64,000 nucleotides of DNA from Granulicella aggregans. Lineage in GTDB: Bacteria > Acidobacteriota > Terriglobia > Terriglobales > Acidobacteriaceae. Each line of letters opens with the position of its first letter. Within the stretch, counting starts at the first letter, position 1. Shown here piece after piece: positions 17,437 through 27,900 of this stretch. Made by a program: the position numbers and the translations under genes. The stretch covers positions 310,001-374,000 of the forward strand of contig NZ_JACHIP010000001.1 in the NCBI RefSeq assembly GCF_014203275.1, written 5' to 3'. The notes under the pieces were generated by a model. It saw nothing but the letters and a program-made list of their open reading frames with translations. It searched no databases and was not told the DNA's origin.

Positions 17437-19638
17437 ATGGCTTTCCGTTTGAGTAATGTTTGTGTTGCCGTAGCTGTCTCGATGATGCTGTGCTCGTCGG
17501 TTCGCGCGCAGAGTCCAGTGGATGAAGTCGATCCGACCATCGGCAATGTCAGCATCTTACTGGAGCCGACGCGGCCCACGGCGTATCTGCCAAACAGCAT
17601 GGTCCGAATGTATCCCATGCGCAAGGATGCATTGGATGATCAGATCCAATACTTTCCGCTCACGATTCTGTCGCACCGGCAGCCCGAGTTGTTTGCGGTG
17701 ATGCCCGGCGAAGACACGCCCGCTACGTATGACGCTGAGCATGCAACGCCCTACTTCTACTCGACAAGATTCGACGAGTCGATGATTCGGACAGAGTTTG
17801 CGCCTGCCCACCAGGCTGGCTACTTCCGCTTCAGCTTTCCGAACGGCAAAGCTGAGTTGCAGGTGAGGAACCTTCACGCAGGTTCTCTCCAGGTTATGGC
17901 AAAGAACGCCATTGCAGGCGAAGAGAGCGTCATGGGCATGGCCGCTTACTTCTACGCAGAGACCAACGAGCCAGTCTCAGTAGCGACGACACACGAGAAC
18001 GACGGCGATCACTTGACGCTATCGGCACCCGGCGCAAAGGTGCTTGATTTCCGCTATGGGGTCTCGTTCATCAGTCTCGACCAGGCAAAGAAGAACCTCC
18101 AGCGCGAGATTCCCGCGTGGGGGTTGGAGCATGTGAAAGAGAATGCCCGAGCGCAGTGGAACGAAGCTTTGGGTCGCATCGTGGTGGAGGGAGGCACACC
18201 AGCACAGCGCCGCGTCTTCTACACAGCGCTTTATCGCTGCATGGAGCGCATGATCAATATCACTGAGGATGGTCGTTACTTCAGCGGATACGACCACAAG
18301 GTGCATGAAGATGCCCGTCCCTTCTACGTGGATAACTGGCTGTGGGATACCTTCCGCGCAATGGAACCGCTGCAGACGCTACTCAATCCAGACATGCAGG
18401 CGGATAAAATCCAGTCGTATGTACGGATGTATCAGCAGGGCGGCATCATGCCGACCTTCGCTCTGACCTCCGGGCCAGCGGGAATCATGAACGGCAACCA
18501 TGCTGCTCCGTGGATCGCGGATGCGTGGAGCAAAGGCATCCGTAACTTTGATCTACCGGTTGCCTATGAGGGACTGCGCAAGCGGTCGCTTGAGCAGACC
18601 ATGCTGCCGTGGCGGCTCGGTCCGAAGACCGTGCTCGATGACTTCTACAGCGCACATGGCTATATGCCCGCGCTTCAGCCTGGGGAGAAAGAGACCGTTG
18701 CAGAGGTGGCTTCTTTTGAGAAGCGCCAACCTGTGCCAGTGACACTGGAGAACAGCACCGATGACTGGTCCATCGCGCAACTGGCCCGTGTGCTGCACAA
18801 ACCCGACGACCATGCGCTGTTCATGAAGCGTGCGGCCAACTACCGCAATCTATATCGCGCGGACAAGTCGCTGATGTGGCCCAAGGATGACCAGGACAAC
18901 TGGATCGAGCCGATGGACGCAAAGTTCGGCGGCGGACTAGGCGGCCGCGAATACTACGACGAGAACAATGGCTGGACCTACACGTGGGACGTGGCGCATG
19001 ACTACGAAGGGCTGTTCACGCTAATGGGTGGCAAAGCGAAGGCCCAGGCCAACCTGGACCAGTTGTTTCGCGAACCGCTCGATCATTCGCGTTATGAGTT
19101 CCAGGCAAAGTTCCCGGATTCAACGTCGATGATCGGTCAATTCTCGATGGCAAACGAGCCCAGCCTGAACATCCCTTATATCTACGACCGACTCGGCGCG
19201 CCGTGGAAGACGCAGAAACGCATTCGGATCATCCTGGACGCGTACTTCCGCGATGATCTCCAAGGCATTCCGGGTGATGAAGATGGGGGCGGAATGAGTG
19301 CATTCGTTGTCTTCTCGATGATGGGAATCTATCCGGTGACACCCGGTGTTCCCGTGTATGACGTGGCCAGCCCGGTCTTTACAAAGGCGACGATCCATTT
19401 GAAGAACGGGAAAGACTTCGTGATCGCCGCACCCGCGTCTTCACACGACAACAAGTATGTGCAGTCCATCCGGTGGAACGGCACAGCTTTGGACCACCTC
19501 TGGATCGAGCACAAGGACGTGCTCAATGGAGGCACACTCGAACTGACTATGGGCGATGTTCCGAACACATCATTGGGATCGCAGGAGAGATCCTTGCCGC
19601 CTGCTTCGATGGAGGTGGATCCGTCGCTCTTCGAGTAG
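17437..19638 (+). CDS. Secreted GH92 family alpha-mannosidase
   Basis: 733 residues from the ATG at 17437, chosen because AGGAG lies 9 bp upstream and a proper signal peptide follows (cleavage at VRAQ); upstream in-frame starts would bury it. GH92 enzymes are calcium-dependent exo-alpha-mannosidases acting on yeast mannan and high-mannose N-glycans. Family marks are VDPTIGN at the mature N-terminus, the N-terminal beta-sandwich, then the (alpha/alpha)6 domain with WLWDTFRAMEPL, GGIMPTFAL and the active-site loop GDEDGGGMSAFVVFSMMGIYP (from Gly613). That loop departs from the GNDDCGQMSAWY pattern I recall for the family, so this is a divergent member. It lies 99 bp upstream of the GH3 gene on the same strand. 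Confidence 0.85.
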   Translation: MAFRLSNVCVAVAVSMMLCSSVRAQSPVDEVDPTIGNVSILLEPTRPTAYLPNSMVRMYPMRKDALDDQIQYFPLTILSHRQPELFAVMPGEDTPATYDAEHATPYFYSTRFDESMIRTEFAPAHQAGYFRFSFPNGKAELQVRNLHAGSLQVMAKNAIAGEESVMGMAAYFYAETNEPVSVATTHENDGDHLTLSAPGAKVLDFRYGVSFISLDQAKKNLQREIPAWGLEHVKENARAQWNEALGRIVVEGGTPAQRRVFYTALYRCMERMINITEDGRYFSGYDHKVHEDARPFYVDNWLWDTFRAMEPLQTLLNPDMQADKIQSYVRMYQQGGIMPTFALTSGPAGIMNGNHAAPWIADAWSKGIRNFDLPVAYEGLRKRSLEQTMLPWRLGPKTVLDDFYSAHGYMPALQPGEKETVAEVASFEKRQPVPVTLENSTDDWSIAQLARVLHKPDDHALFMKRAANYRNLYRADKSLMWPKDDQDNWIEPMDAKFGGGLGGREYYDENNGWTYTWDVAHDYEGLFTLMGGKAKAQANLDQLFREPLDHSRYEFQAKFPDSTSMIGQFSMANEPSLNIPYIYDRLGAPWKTQKRIRIILDAYFRDDLQGIPGDEDGGGMSAFVVFSMMGIYPVTPGVPVYDVASPVFTKATIHLKNGKDFVIAAPASSHDNKYVQSIRWNGTALDHLWIEHKDVLNGGTLELTMGDVPNTSLGSQERSLPPASMEVDPSLFE

Positions 19639-19737
19639 ATAGGGCATATGACCATCGATCGACTTCAGCCATTGCTGTAGTCTTCTCCGGGCGCACTCGC
19701 GCGACAGCATGGGAACTGACAAGAAAGGTAAGACAAC

Positions 19738-22002
19738 TTGAAAGCTTTCACTTCGACTTATATGGGTGTACATGCGTGGCCGCGTTTGGCAGCAATCTTG
19801 TTAGCGTTTTCACCCCACTTCGCCGGCGCACAAGTCGCGCACGCGGCAAAGTTCAGAGATGCCCATGTTCCTTTGGAAGAACGCTTGAACGACCTACTCT
19901 CGCGCATGACGCCCGAGGAGAAGGCCCGCCAGCTTGATATGTATTCCAGCGCGAGAGAGATTGTGAGTGCCCACACTGATGAGACCCATGCGGCGCTGGA
20001 TGCTGCTTTCGTTCCTGAGAAAGCAGAGGCCATCTGGGGGAGCCTCGGTGTCGGTGCTGTTCATGATCTGAACCCAACGGCCGAGCAGGCGAACGCCATC
20101 CAGAAGTGGGTGATCACCCACAACAGGCTCGGCATTCCCGCACTCTTCATTGAAGAAGGCCTACACGGTTACGACACCGGCACCGTCTTTCCAGCGCCCA
20201 TCGGTCTCGCCGGCACATGGGACCCCCAGGTGGCACGCGAGACAGGCGCGGCCATCGCTGCGGAGGCGCGGTCGCACGGCGTCGATATGATCCTCGCCCC
20301 CGTGCTCGACCTGGCGCGCGATCCACGCTGGGGCCGCGTCGAGGAGGACTTCGGTGAGGACACTTACCTTACCGGCCAGTTTGGCCTGGCTTACGTGCAG
20401 GGCATGCAGGGTGATTCGCTGGCCAGTGATCACACCGCAGTGGCCGAGCCGAAACACTTTGTAGGGCACGGCTCCCCGGATGGCGGCGAAAACACATCGC
20501 CCGTCCACATGGGCGAACGTGAGTTGCGCACCCAGATGCTCGCAGCCTTCGAACCCGCATTTCGCGAAGGCCACGCCATGGCCACCATGGTTGCATACCA
20601 CGAGATCGACGGGATTCCGATGACTGCGGACCCCTTGGTTTTGAAGCAGATTCTTCGCGGAGAATGGGACTTCAGTGGCTTTGCCTTGTCCGATCTCGGA
20701 GCCATTCGCAGACTCTACGAAGATCACCGCGTCGCGTCATCGCCTCAGGCGGCAACCTGTCTTGCCATTCGTTCAGGCGTCGATATGCAGTTCTACGACT
20801 TCGACCATGCCGTATTCGAAAAGGCTCTGGTCGATTGCATCAAAGCGGGCACGCTTCCGCCTGCGGATCTCGATCGTGCGGTGCGCGGCGTGTTGCGTGT
20901 GAAATTTATGCTGGGCCTCTTCGATCATCCCTTCGTCGACACCACACTTACGTCTCGCACCGAACGCACCTCGGCGCATCTTACCGTCTCTTTGCGTTCT
21001 GCCCGCGAATCGATGACACTTCTCAAGAATGATGGCAACCTTCTGCCTCTTACGAAGACCACGAAACACATCGCTGTCATTGGTCCGAACGGCAAGATCG
21101 CGCGCTATGGAGACTATGAGCGCGAGACGAACGGCAAGCATATCAGCATGTTCGAAGGCATACAGGCAGAGGTGCCGGATGCGACTGTCACCTTCGACGA
21201 AGGAAAAGATATCTCCGCGGCTGTCGCTATGGCGCGACAGGCCGATGTTGTCATCCTCGGAATGGGAGAGTGGCAGGGAGTCGAAGGTGAAGGTTTCGAT
21301 CGCACGAACCTTGATCTACCTGGTAACCAGGAGCCTCTACTGGAAGCGATCGTCGCGACCGGCAAGCCCATTGTGCTTGTCCTTGAAAATGGCAGGCCTC
21401 TAACCATCCACTGGGCCGCGCAGCACGTCCCCGCCATTCTCGAGTGCTGGTATCCCGGCGAACTCGGTGGCCAGGCGATTGCGGAGACACTCTTCGGCGA
21501 CAACAACCCAGCGGGCCATCTCACCGCCACCTTCCCAAAGAGCACTGGCCAGTTGCCCGTCTATTACAACTCTGATCCCTCCCGCGTGCATAAATACGTC
21601 GACGATGACGGCAAGCCTCTGTTCCCTTTCGGATGGGGCCTTAGCTATACAACGTTTCGCTACGACCGCATGACGGCAACGCAGCCAACGCTGAAGAACG
21701 GGCAGAACATAAACGTAACATTGGAAGTTACAAATACGGGATCGCGCGATGGAGACGACGTAGTACAGCTCTACCTGCGTCGTGACTTTAGCAGCGTGGA
21801 GACTCCTGAAAGAGAACTCAAGGGCTTCACTCGCGTCCACCTCAAAGCTGGCGAGACCCGAACGATTTCCTTCGAAGTACCACAGCAGCAACTGCAGATT
21901 TGGAACACCGAGAACAAATGGGTTGTCGAACCGGGAAGCTACACCCTGTGGGCCGGGGGATCATCCGAAGCCGCTCTGAAGACAACCTTACAGCTCAAGT
22001 AG
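19738..22002 (+). CDS. Secreted GH3 beta-glycosidase (mannan locus)
   Basis: 754 residues from a TTG start preceded by GAAAGG; an internal ATG at 19762 is the alternative. Signal peptide, cleaved near FAGAQ. GH3 N-terminal barrel with the active-site lysine-histidine PKHFVGHG and the probable nucleophile Asp319 in GFALSDLGA, then the C-terminal alpha/beta sandwich (GPNGKIARYGDYE, EGEGFDRTNLDLPGNQ) and a fibronectin-III-like tail (NTGSRDGDDVVQLYL). Likely exo-acting beta-glucosidase or beta-xylosidase in the periplasm; GH3 substrate cannot be fixed by eye. It follows GH92 and is closed by a perfect 15-bp hairpin, so it is probably the last gene of the rightward mannan unit. Confidence 0.87.
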   Translation: MKAFTSTYMGVHAWPRLAAILLAFSPHFAGAQVAHAAKFRDAHVPLEERLNDLLSRMTPEEKARQLDMYSSAREIVSAHTDETHAALDAAFVPEKAEAIWGSLGVGAVHDLNPTAEQANAIQKWVITHNRLGIPALFIEEGLHGYDTGTVFPAPIGLAGTWDPQVARETGAAIAAEARSHGVDMILAPVLDLARDPRWGRVEEDFGEDTYLTGQFGLAYVQGMQGDSLASDHTAVAEPKHFVGHGSPDGGENTSPVHMGERELRTQMLAAFEPAFREGHAMATMVAYHEIDGIPMTADPLVLKQILRGEWDFSGFALSDLGAIRRLYEDHRVASSPQAATCLAIRSGVDMQFYDFDHAVFEKALVDCIKAGTLPPADLDRAVRGVLRVKFMLGLFDHPFVDTTLTSRTERTSAHLTVSLRSARESMTLLKNDGNLLPLTKTTKHIAVIGPNGKIARYGDYERETNGKHISMFEGIQAEVPDATVTFDEGKDISAAVAMARQADVVILGMGEWQGVEGEGFDRTNLDLPGNQEPLLEAIVATGKPIVLVLENGRPLTIHWAAQHVPAILECWYPGELGGQAIAETLFGDNNPAGHLTATFPKSTGQLPVYYNSDPSRVHKYVDDDGKPLFPFGWGLSYTTFRYDRMTATQPTLKNGQNINVTLEVTNTGSRDGDDVVQLYLRRDFSSVETPERELKGFTRVHLKAGETRTISFEVPQQQLQIWNTENKWVVEPGSYTLWAGGSSEAALKTTLQLK

Positions 22003-22004
22003 AT

Positions 22005-22045
22005 CCTCATCCGATCCGTCCTTGTCGACTACGGATCGGATGAGG
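22005..22045 (+). terminator. Strong hairpin after the GH3 gene
   Basis: Perfect 15-bp stem CCTCATCCGATCCGT (22005-22019) with ACGGATCGGATGAGG (22031-22045), 11-base loop, beginning 2 bp past the stop codon. No T-run follows, so it may act as an mRNA 3'-end stabiliser as well as a terminator. Confidence 0.6.
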
Positions 22046-22630
22046 AATGGCGCTAACCCGGCTTGTATCGATGGCAGCTGGGCTCCAAATTAGCCCGCTC
22101 CAAAGCCTGCCTTGAGGGCCCGCCGGTCATCCCTCAGCGTTGCTCTGCCGACATATGCGAACCGTTGCTCCTCGCGATTTATCGTGACAAACAGGTTTTA
22201 GAGCATATGCTTGAATTATCCGAACCAAGTTCGGATTTAGAGGCCGCCTAAGCGCGCTGCTTTTAGCTGATGATTCGATCCAGCTTGAGACTTCGGGCAA
22301 CCAGCCAGCGAAGTCTCCACGTGAGATACCCGCACTTCACCCGCGTAAACCGGCAGGTTATGGCCATAGCGCCGCAAGAAACCATGGAGTTCATTGTGCG
22401 CTCAGAACTGATCTTTCGTGCCCGGGAAACAATCGACAACAAATATAAGCTGTGTCAGACGACCGCAAAGTCAACTCGTTTACTTCATATCGCAACGAAG
22501 AATACGACCGACACGATCAATGACGCGCTTACGCGAATAGCTGGCGACCATGTCTCCCAGATACTCACGAGCCAGGTCTTCGCCGTGGTGCCACGATAGC
22601 TCGGTGAGCTTTAACAGACCATCTGCTCAC
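22046..22630. other. Non-coding gap between two convergent GH3 genes
   Basis: 585 bp. The only long open frame (22270-22599, plus strand, 109 residues) has no recognisable domain, no good ribosome-binding site and an unusual composition, so I do not call it. I see nothing else in it. Confidence 0.5.
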
Positions 22631-24820
22631 TCAACGTGGCAGCGCAGTGGAGAGCTTGATGTCGTTCGAGGCATCTCCAAGCATCACGTTCACAGAGTCA
22701 GATTCAGTCTTGAACGCGTTTTCTTTCTCATCCCAATACGCAAGCGATGAGACTTTGAACGAGAGCTCGACCGTTCGCGTCTTTCCGGGCTCGACCGCAA
22801 CGCGCTGGAACGCCTTCAGTTCCTTTACGGGGCGTTCGACCTTCGACGCCATGTGCTTGACGTACAACTGAACGACTTCGTCACCCGCGCGATCGCCAGT
22901 GTTGGTCACGTTGACGCTGACGTTGTAGTAGGAGCCATCCTTCGCGGGCTGCGGCGGGCTCACCTTCAGGTTCGAGTACTTGAATGTCGTGTAGCTGAGA
23001 CCGAAGCCGAAGGGATAAAGCGGCTCTCCCTTGAAGTACATGTAGGTGTCACCGTGGCGGATGTTGTAGTCCATCTTCGGCGGGAGCTGGTCGAGCGACT
23101 TGGGCCAGGTTGCGGTGAGATGACCGCCCGGGTTGTAGTCGCCAAAGAGCACCTTCGCGATGGCCGTGCCTTCATCTTGCGAAGCGTGCGTGATATGCAG
23201 TATCGCGGGAATGTGGGCCTGCGACCAGTTGATTGCATAAGGGAAGCTCGAGACGAGGACGACGACGGTCTTCGGGTTTACGGCGTAGACCTGCTTGATG
23301 AGCTGTTCCTGCTCGAGGGTGATGCTCTCGCGGTCGCGGCCTTCCCTGCCATCGCTGGCGACCGAGCAGGCGAGCGTGCCGCCGCCATCGACGGTGTCGT
23401 GCCAGTCTTTCGCCATGTCGGGTCCGCAGGTAGGATCGTTGCCAACGACAACGATTGCGACATCGGACGCCTTCGCGGCATCGATCGCGGCCTGGTGAAG
23501 TTCGCTTGCCGCGTAGTTGATCTTGATGCCGTATCCGGCCTGATGCGTGATGCCCTGCAGAGGCGTGACAGCATAGGGTGGGAAGCCGCCGTACCAGTCC
23601 CAGTGGACGGAGTCAGCCAGTGGGCCGATGACGGCGATGGATTTGAGGCTCTCGCGCTTGAGCGGAAGGAGCGCTTTCTCGTTCTTGAGTAAGACGACCG
23701 ATTCCAGCGCTACCTTCTCGGAGATAGCCTTGTGCTTCTCGGTGGCCCACGGCTCGGGCGAGTCTTTGATCTTCGAGTAAGGGACGAGGTCGTCGGGATC
23801 GAGCAGGCCGAGACGAATCGTAACGCGGAACTTGGGACGAAGGAGATCGTCGATCTCGGCTTCGGAGATCAGGCCTTCCTTGACGGCGGCCTTCGTCTCG
23901 TCCTGGTAGGTATCGAGGAACTGATTGATGCCGGCTTTGAGGCTGGCGACGACAGCCGACTTCTGATCAGGAAAGGCGTGGCGCGGATCAACGAGAAGCT
24001 TGACGGCACCGCCGTCGCTCGATAGCACATCGACGCCCCACTGCTTCTGCAGGATGCTCTTGAGGATGGGATTGACGACCATGGGTGTGCCGTTCCAGCC
24101 GTTGTAGGAGGCCATCACAGCCTTCGCTCCGCCATCGAGAAAGCCCATGCGGAAGGGCACGGAGTAGTACTCCCAGAAGAGGCGCTGATCGAAGTCTGAA
24201 GAGGACGAGGTTCGGAAGTCTTCGTTGCTGTTGGCGAGGAAGTGCTTGAGCAGCGCAGCCGAGAGCCAGTACTTTGGATCGTCGCCCTGCAGGCCATGGA
24301 TGAAGGCGGTGGCCATGGTTCCGTTGAGGAACGGGTCTTCGCCGTAGACCTCTTCGGTGCGGCCCCAGCGAGGATCGCGCGCGAGATCGGACTGCGGGCC
24401 CCAGAGCATGAGGATCTGGCGGTTGTACTTCGCCGTCTGGGTAATGTAGCGGGCTTCGTAGCCTTCGACGCCAGCGGCCTGCTTGACCAGCTCCGGGTCC
24501 CAGGTCTCGCCCATGCCGGGAGGCTGCGGGAACTGTGTCGTCTCGATCGGCGGCCCGCTGTATCCGCCACGCTGAACGACACCGTGGATGCCTTCAGAGC
24601 TGCCAAAGCTCTTCACGCCGAGACGCGGCACCGCTGTCTTCGTCCCCAGGCAGGCAATCTTCTCCTCGAGCGTCATGTGCGAGAGCAGATCGGTGATGCG
24701 CTGCTCCATCGGGAGATCGGGGTTGCGGAAGGGCTCGGTCGAACCTTGAGAGAAGGCCGAGGCGGCGGTTCCGAGGCAGAGGCAGGCGGCGAAGATCTTT
24801 GCGAAGACTTGTCTGGTCAT
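22631..24820 (-). CDS. Secreted GH3 beta-glucosidase-type enzyme
   Basis: About 729 residues from the ATG at 24820 (MTRQVFAKIF..., signal peptide cut near AFSQ), chosen because the 31 upstream residues would spoil the signal; GAGAG precedes it. GH3 marks are KHFLANSNED, probable nucleophile Asp269 in LSSDGGAV, GPLADSVHWDWYGG at the start of the second domain, and the fibronectin-III-like C-terminus (NTGDRAGDEVVQLYV, RVAVEPGKTRTVEL). It lies 126 bp downstream of the TonB receptor on the same strand and shares a TAAACCGATT motif with that receptor's promoter, so receptor and enzyme are probably coregulated and act on the same beta-glycan. Exo-beta-glucosidase or xylosidase activity is likely; the exact sugar is not determined. 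Confidence 0.87.
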   Translation of the reverse strand: MTRQVFAKIFAACLCLGTAASAFSQGSTEPFRNPDLPMEQRITDLLSHMTLEEKIACLGTKTAVPRLGVKSFGSSEGIHGVVQRGGYSGPPIETTQFPQPPGMGETWDPELVKQAAGVEGYEARYITQTAKYNRQILMLWGPQSDLARDPRWGRTEEVYGEDPFLNGTMATAFIHGLQGDDPKYWLSAALLKHFLANSNEDFRTSSSSDFDQRLFWEYYSVPFRMGFLDGGAKAVMASYNGWNGTPMVVNPILKSILQKQWGVDVLSSDGGAVKLLVDPRHAFPDQKSAVVASLKAGINQFLDTYQDETKAAVKEGLISEAEIDDLLRPKFRVTIRLGLLDPDDLVPYSKIKDSPEPWATEKHKAISEKVALESVVLLKNEKALLPLKRESLKSIAVIGPLADSVHWDWYGGFPPYAVTPLQGITHQAGYGIKINYAASELHQAAIDAAKASDVAIVVVGNDPTCGPDMAKDWHDTVDGGGTLACSVASDGREGRDRESITLEQEQLIKQVYAVNPKTVVVLVSSFPYAINWSQAHIPAILHITHASQDEGTAIAKVLFGDYNPGGHLTATWPKSLDQLPPKMDYNIRHGDTYMYFKGEPLYPFGFGLSYTTFKYSNLKVSPPQPAKDGSYYNVSVNVTNTGDRAGDEVVQLYVKHMASKVERPVKELKAFQRVAVEPGKTRTVELSFKVSSLAYWDEKENAFKTESDSVNVMLGDASNDIKLSTALPR

Positions 24821-24845
24821 GGCTCTCGTCTGGCGTTGCTGGGTC

Positions 24846-24855
24846 AATCGGTTTA
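24846..24855 (-). promoter_or_regulatory. Candidate operator TAAACCGATT before GH3 gene
   Basis: TAAACCGATT on the minus strand, 26 bp upstream of the GH3 ATG; the same ten bases occur at 28613-28622 in the promoter region of the neighbouring TonB receptor. Central CG as in LacI-family sites. Confidence 0.45.
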
Positions 24856-24946
24856 TCAAGCAGAAGAAGTGTACAGAGATCGCGTTACAGAAAAGAAGCC
24901 CTGACACCGTCACCGGAGCCAGGGCTTTGGAGGGAAAGTTATCCGT

Positions 24947-27900
24947 CTAGAAGCGGTACTTGATCGCAAGCAAAACGGAGCGTTGACCGTACTTGGCATC
25001 CGTGATGCCGCGATCTGCGTTCGAGACCTGCGAGGTGAAGGTGGAGTTGTTGGGGGTCTGTAGTTTGAGGGCGACCAGATCGGTGGTGCTGAATCCGGGC
25101 AAAGGATGATTGAGGAAGTTGAACATCGTACCGCGCACTTCAAGAGACTGCGACTCGGTGACGCGGAAGGTCTTGTAGACGCCGAGGTCTGAGTTGAAGT
25201 AGGAAGGAAGGCTCAGGTACGGAAACTGGCGAATGCCGACCTGGCCAAGCTGCGGCGCGGTGAAGCAATCGAGGTTGATGTGCTGGTACGTCTTCAGGCC
25301 AGCAGTAGGGTTGCAGGTGAGGATGGGAAGGACAGACTGAACCGGCGTTCCGTAGTAGGTGGAGGAGCCGATGGTATGGTTCAGTGTCGTGTTCTGGATG
25401 GTGAGACCAAGGTTCTGGCTGGTGTTGGCCTGGATGTTTCCACCGGCCTGCCATGTGGTGGTACCGGTGACAGTCCAGCCATTGGTTGCGCCTTCGACGA
25501 TCTTGTTGCCGTTGTAGAGCTTGCCAAGATCGAACGCATATGAAGTGTTCACAACGTGGGGGCGGTCGATGTTCAGAACGCCGTAGTTGTTGCGCACGTT
25601 GAAGGCATCGAGCGTACTGGAGACGATGCCGAGCGACTTGGACCAGGTGTAGTTGGCGTTGAAGGAGGAGCGTCCCGCCTGCTTGATCAGGCTGAACTGG
25701 GCTCCGTTGTAGTTGGCGTAGCCTTTGTGGGTGTCGACGTCGATGGCGTTTGAGCCATAGCCCTGATAGTAGGGGTAGTAGTCAACGACGTTGGGGGTGT
25801 TTTCGGGGTCGGTCGGAGCAGCCGCGCCAGTCACGGGGTTGGTCTTGAAGAGACCGCCGAGAGGAATCTTGTTCTGGTTGATGATTCCGGTTCCGCCAAC
25901 GCCGGAGCCATTGCTCTGGCCACCAAGCAGAATGTTCTGGCTATTGTTGCCGACGTAGGCCACCTCAAGCAGCATCGCGTGGGGAAGCTGTTCGGAGATG
26001 GTGAGGTTGTAAGCGTAGCTCACGCCGACCTTATCGTCAGTGGCATCGGTGGCGTAGACACTGGAAGGAAGCGATCCGAGTGAAGCAGAGTTTGCGCCGA
26101 GGCCGCTGATCTCGCTGAGCGTGATGGCATCGCCGCTGGTGGAGTTGAAGGTCTTGATGCCGAGAGCGGTACCGAGCGGGCCAGCGTAGTCGTTGTACTG
26201 GTCGTTCCAGCGATAGGCCGCCCAGCCGCCGCGAACGACGGTCTTGCCGTCGCCTCTGACGTCATAGGCGAGACCGACACGTGGCTCGGCAAAGAGGTAG
26301 GTGACGGGCGAGCCGCCGTTGGGAACGCTCTTATCGATGGCATGCCAGTAGACGCCGGGGAGGTTCTTTCCAGCGGCTACGTCATCGGCGTAGCGGGTGG
26401 GTTCCCACGTAGCGAGGCCGGTGCCGGAGGCATCCTGCCAGCGGCCAAGGTGTTCGAGACGCACGCCGAGGTTGAGAGTGAGCTTCCTGGTCGCCTTCCA
26501 GTTGTCGAGAACGTAACCGGCACCTGTGGTGTAGTGCATGTCATCGACGGGATTGGTGTTGTTCTGAGTGAAGCCACTGCTGATGCCCAGCAGGAAGTTA
26601 GCGAGGGGGTTGGTGGTTCCGATGGTAAGGCCGGTGATCTGGTCGACCTTCGCACCGCTGGCGTAGGAGAGCGAGCCGTTCACAAAGCCGTAGGTTCCCT
26701 GCTTGTTTCCGGCGCGGCTCCAGTAGGCACCCGCCTTGAAGGTGTGGGTCTTGTAGACGTAGGTGAAGTCATCGGAGACCGAGGGAGACTTCTTGTTGGA
26801 GTTGAAGGTGCCGCCCTGCTGATAGAGGTCGGGCTGCGAGATGTCAGGCAGCGTGCGCGCTCCGGGCGAGTTGATCGAAGGCACGATCGCCGAGGCTCCG
26901 TTGTAGACAGTCCCGTAGGGATAGCCGAGGGTAGAGATGTCAACTGCCGAAAGGTTTGAGGCTTTGTACGGATTGTCGAGCCAGCCGGCCGAGATGCGGA
27001 GTTCGTTCGTCGCGGCGGAACCGAAGGAGTGGATGTAGCTTCCGCTGATCACGTGCGAGTGTACCGGGCTGACGAGCGGACCGCCGGGGTAAGCAACGGA
27101 GTTCGACGGGGTGTAGTAGATGTGGGAGACGGAGGTCTCGGAGTCGCTGCCGTATTGGTAGCTGACGAAGACCTTGTCCTTGTCGCTGAGGTTATAGTCG
27201 ACGCGGCCGCGATACACATAGCCGTCGTGCGTGTTGGAAGGCTGCAGGAAGTAGTTGTATCCGGCGGAGTTGGTGGAAGGATCTGTATTGGCGGCTGGGA
27301 AGAGCTTCAGTAAAGCGAGGGCTCCGGCGTCGAGGTACTGGGTCGGAATCTGAGTCCCGGTGAGCGGAGTTCCGTCCGGAGCGAAGCCGCCGGTGAGAGA
27401 CTGGCAGAAATCGTTCCCGGTGCTGGCCGCGCAGAGCTTTGCGTTGTCCGGGTCGGTCAGGCTGAAGTTTCCGGCGCGCATCGCGGTGGTGGGGACAAAG
27501 GAAGTCAAAGGCGAAGCAGCTGGGAGGGTTTGACGGAAGTCTTCAAATCCGGCCCAGAAGATGAGCTTGCGGGCGTGATTGAAGTGGGTATGGGGGATGA
27601 GAATCGGGCCACCGATGCTGCCGCCTGGGTAGTAGTAGGAGGCGTCGGGGCGAGCGGTAGGAGTGGAGCTGTGCTTGTCCTGCCAGGTGTTGGCGTTGAG
27701 CACGCCGTTGCGGGCGTAGAAGTAGGCCTGGCCGTGGAACTCCGCGCCGCCGGAGCGGCTGATGTTGTTGATAACGACAGGCCCCTGGGCCGCATCGGCA
27801 CCGAAGTTGGAGGTTTGGACTTTGACCTCCTGGGTCATGTCCGGGTTGACGGTGGCGATGGAGTAACAGGCGCAACCGGGATCGATGATGCTCGCGCCGT

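Noticed and set aside
22270..22599. 109-codon open frame between two convergent GH3 genes
   Set aside because: No ribosome-binding site, no domain, and weak coding bias; treated as non-coding.
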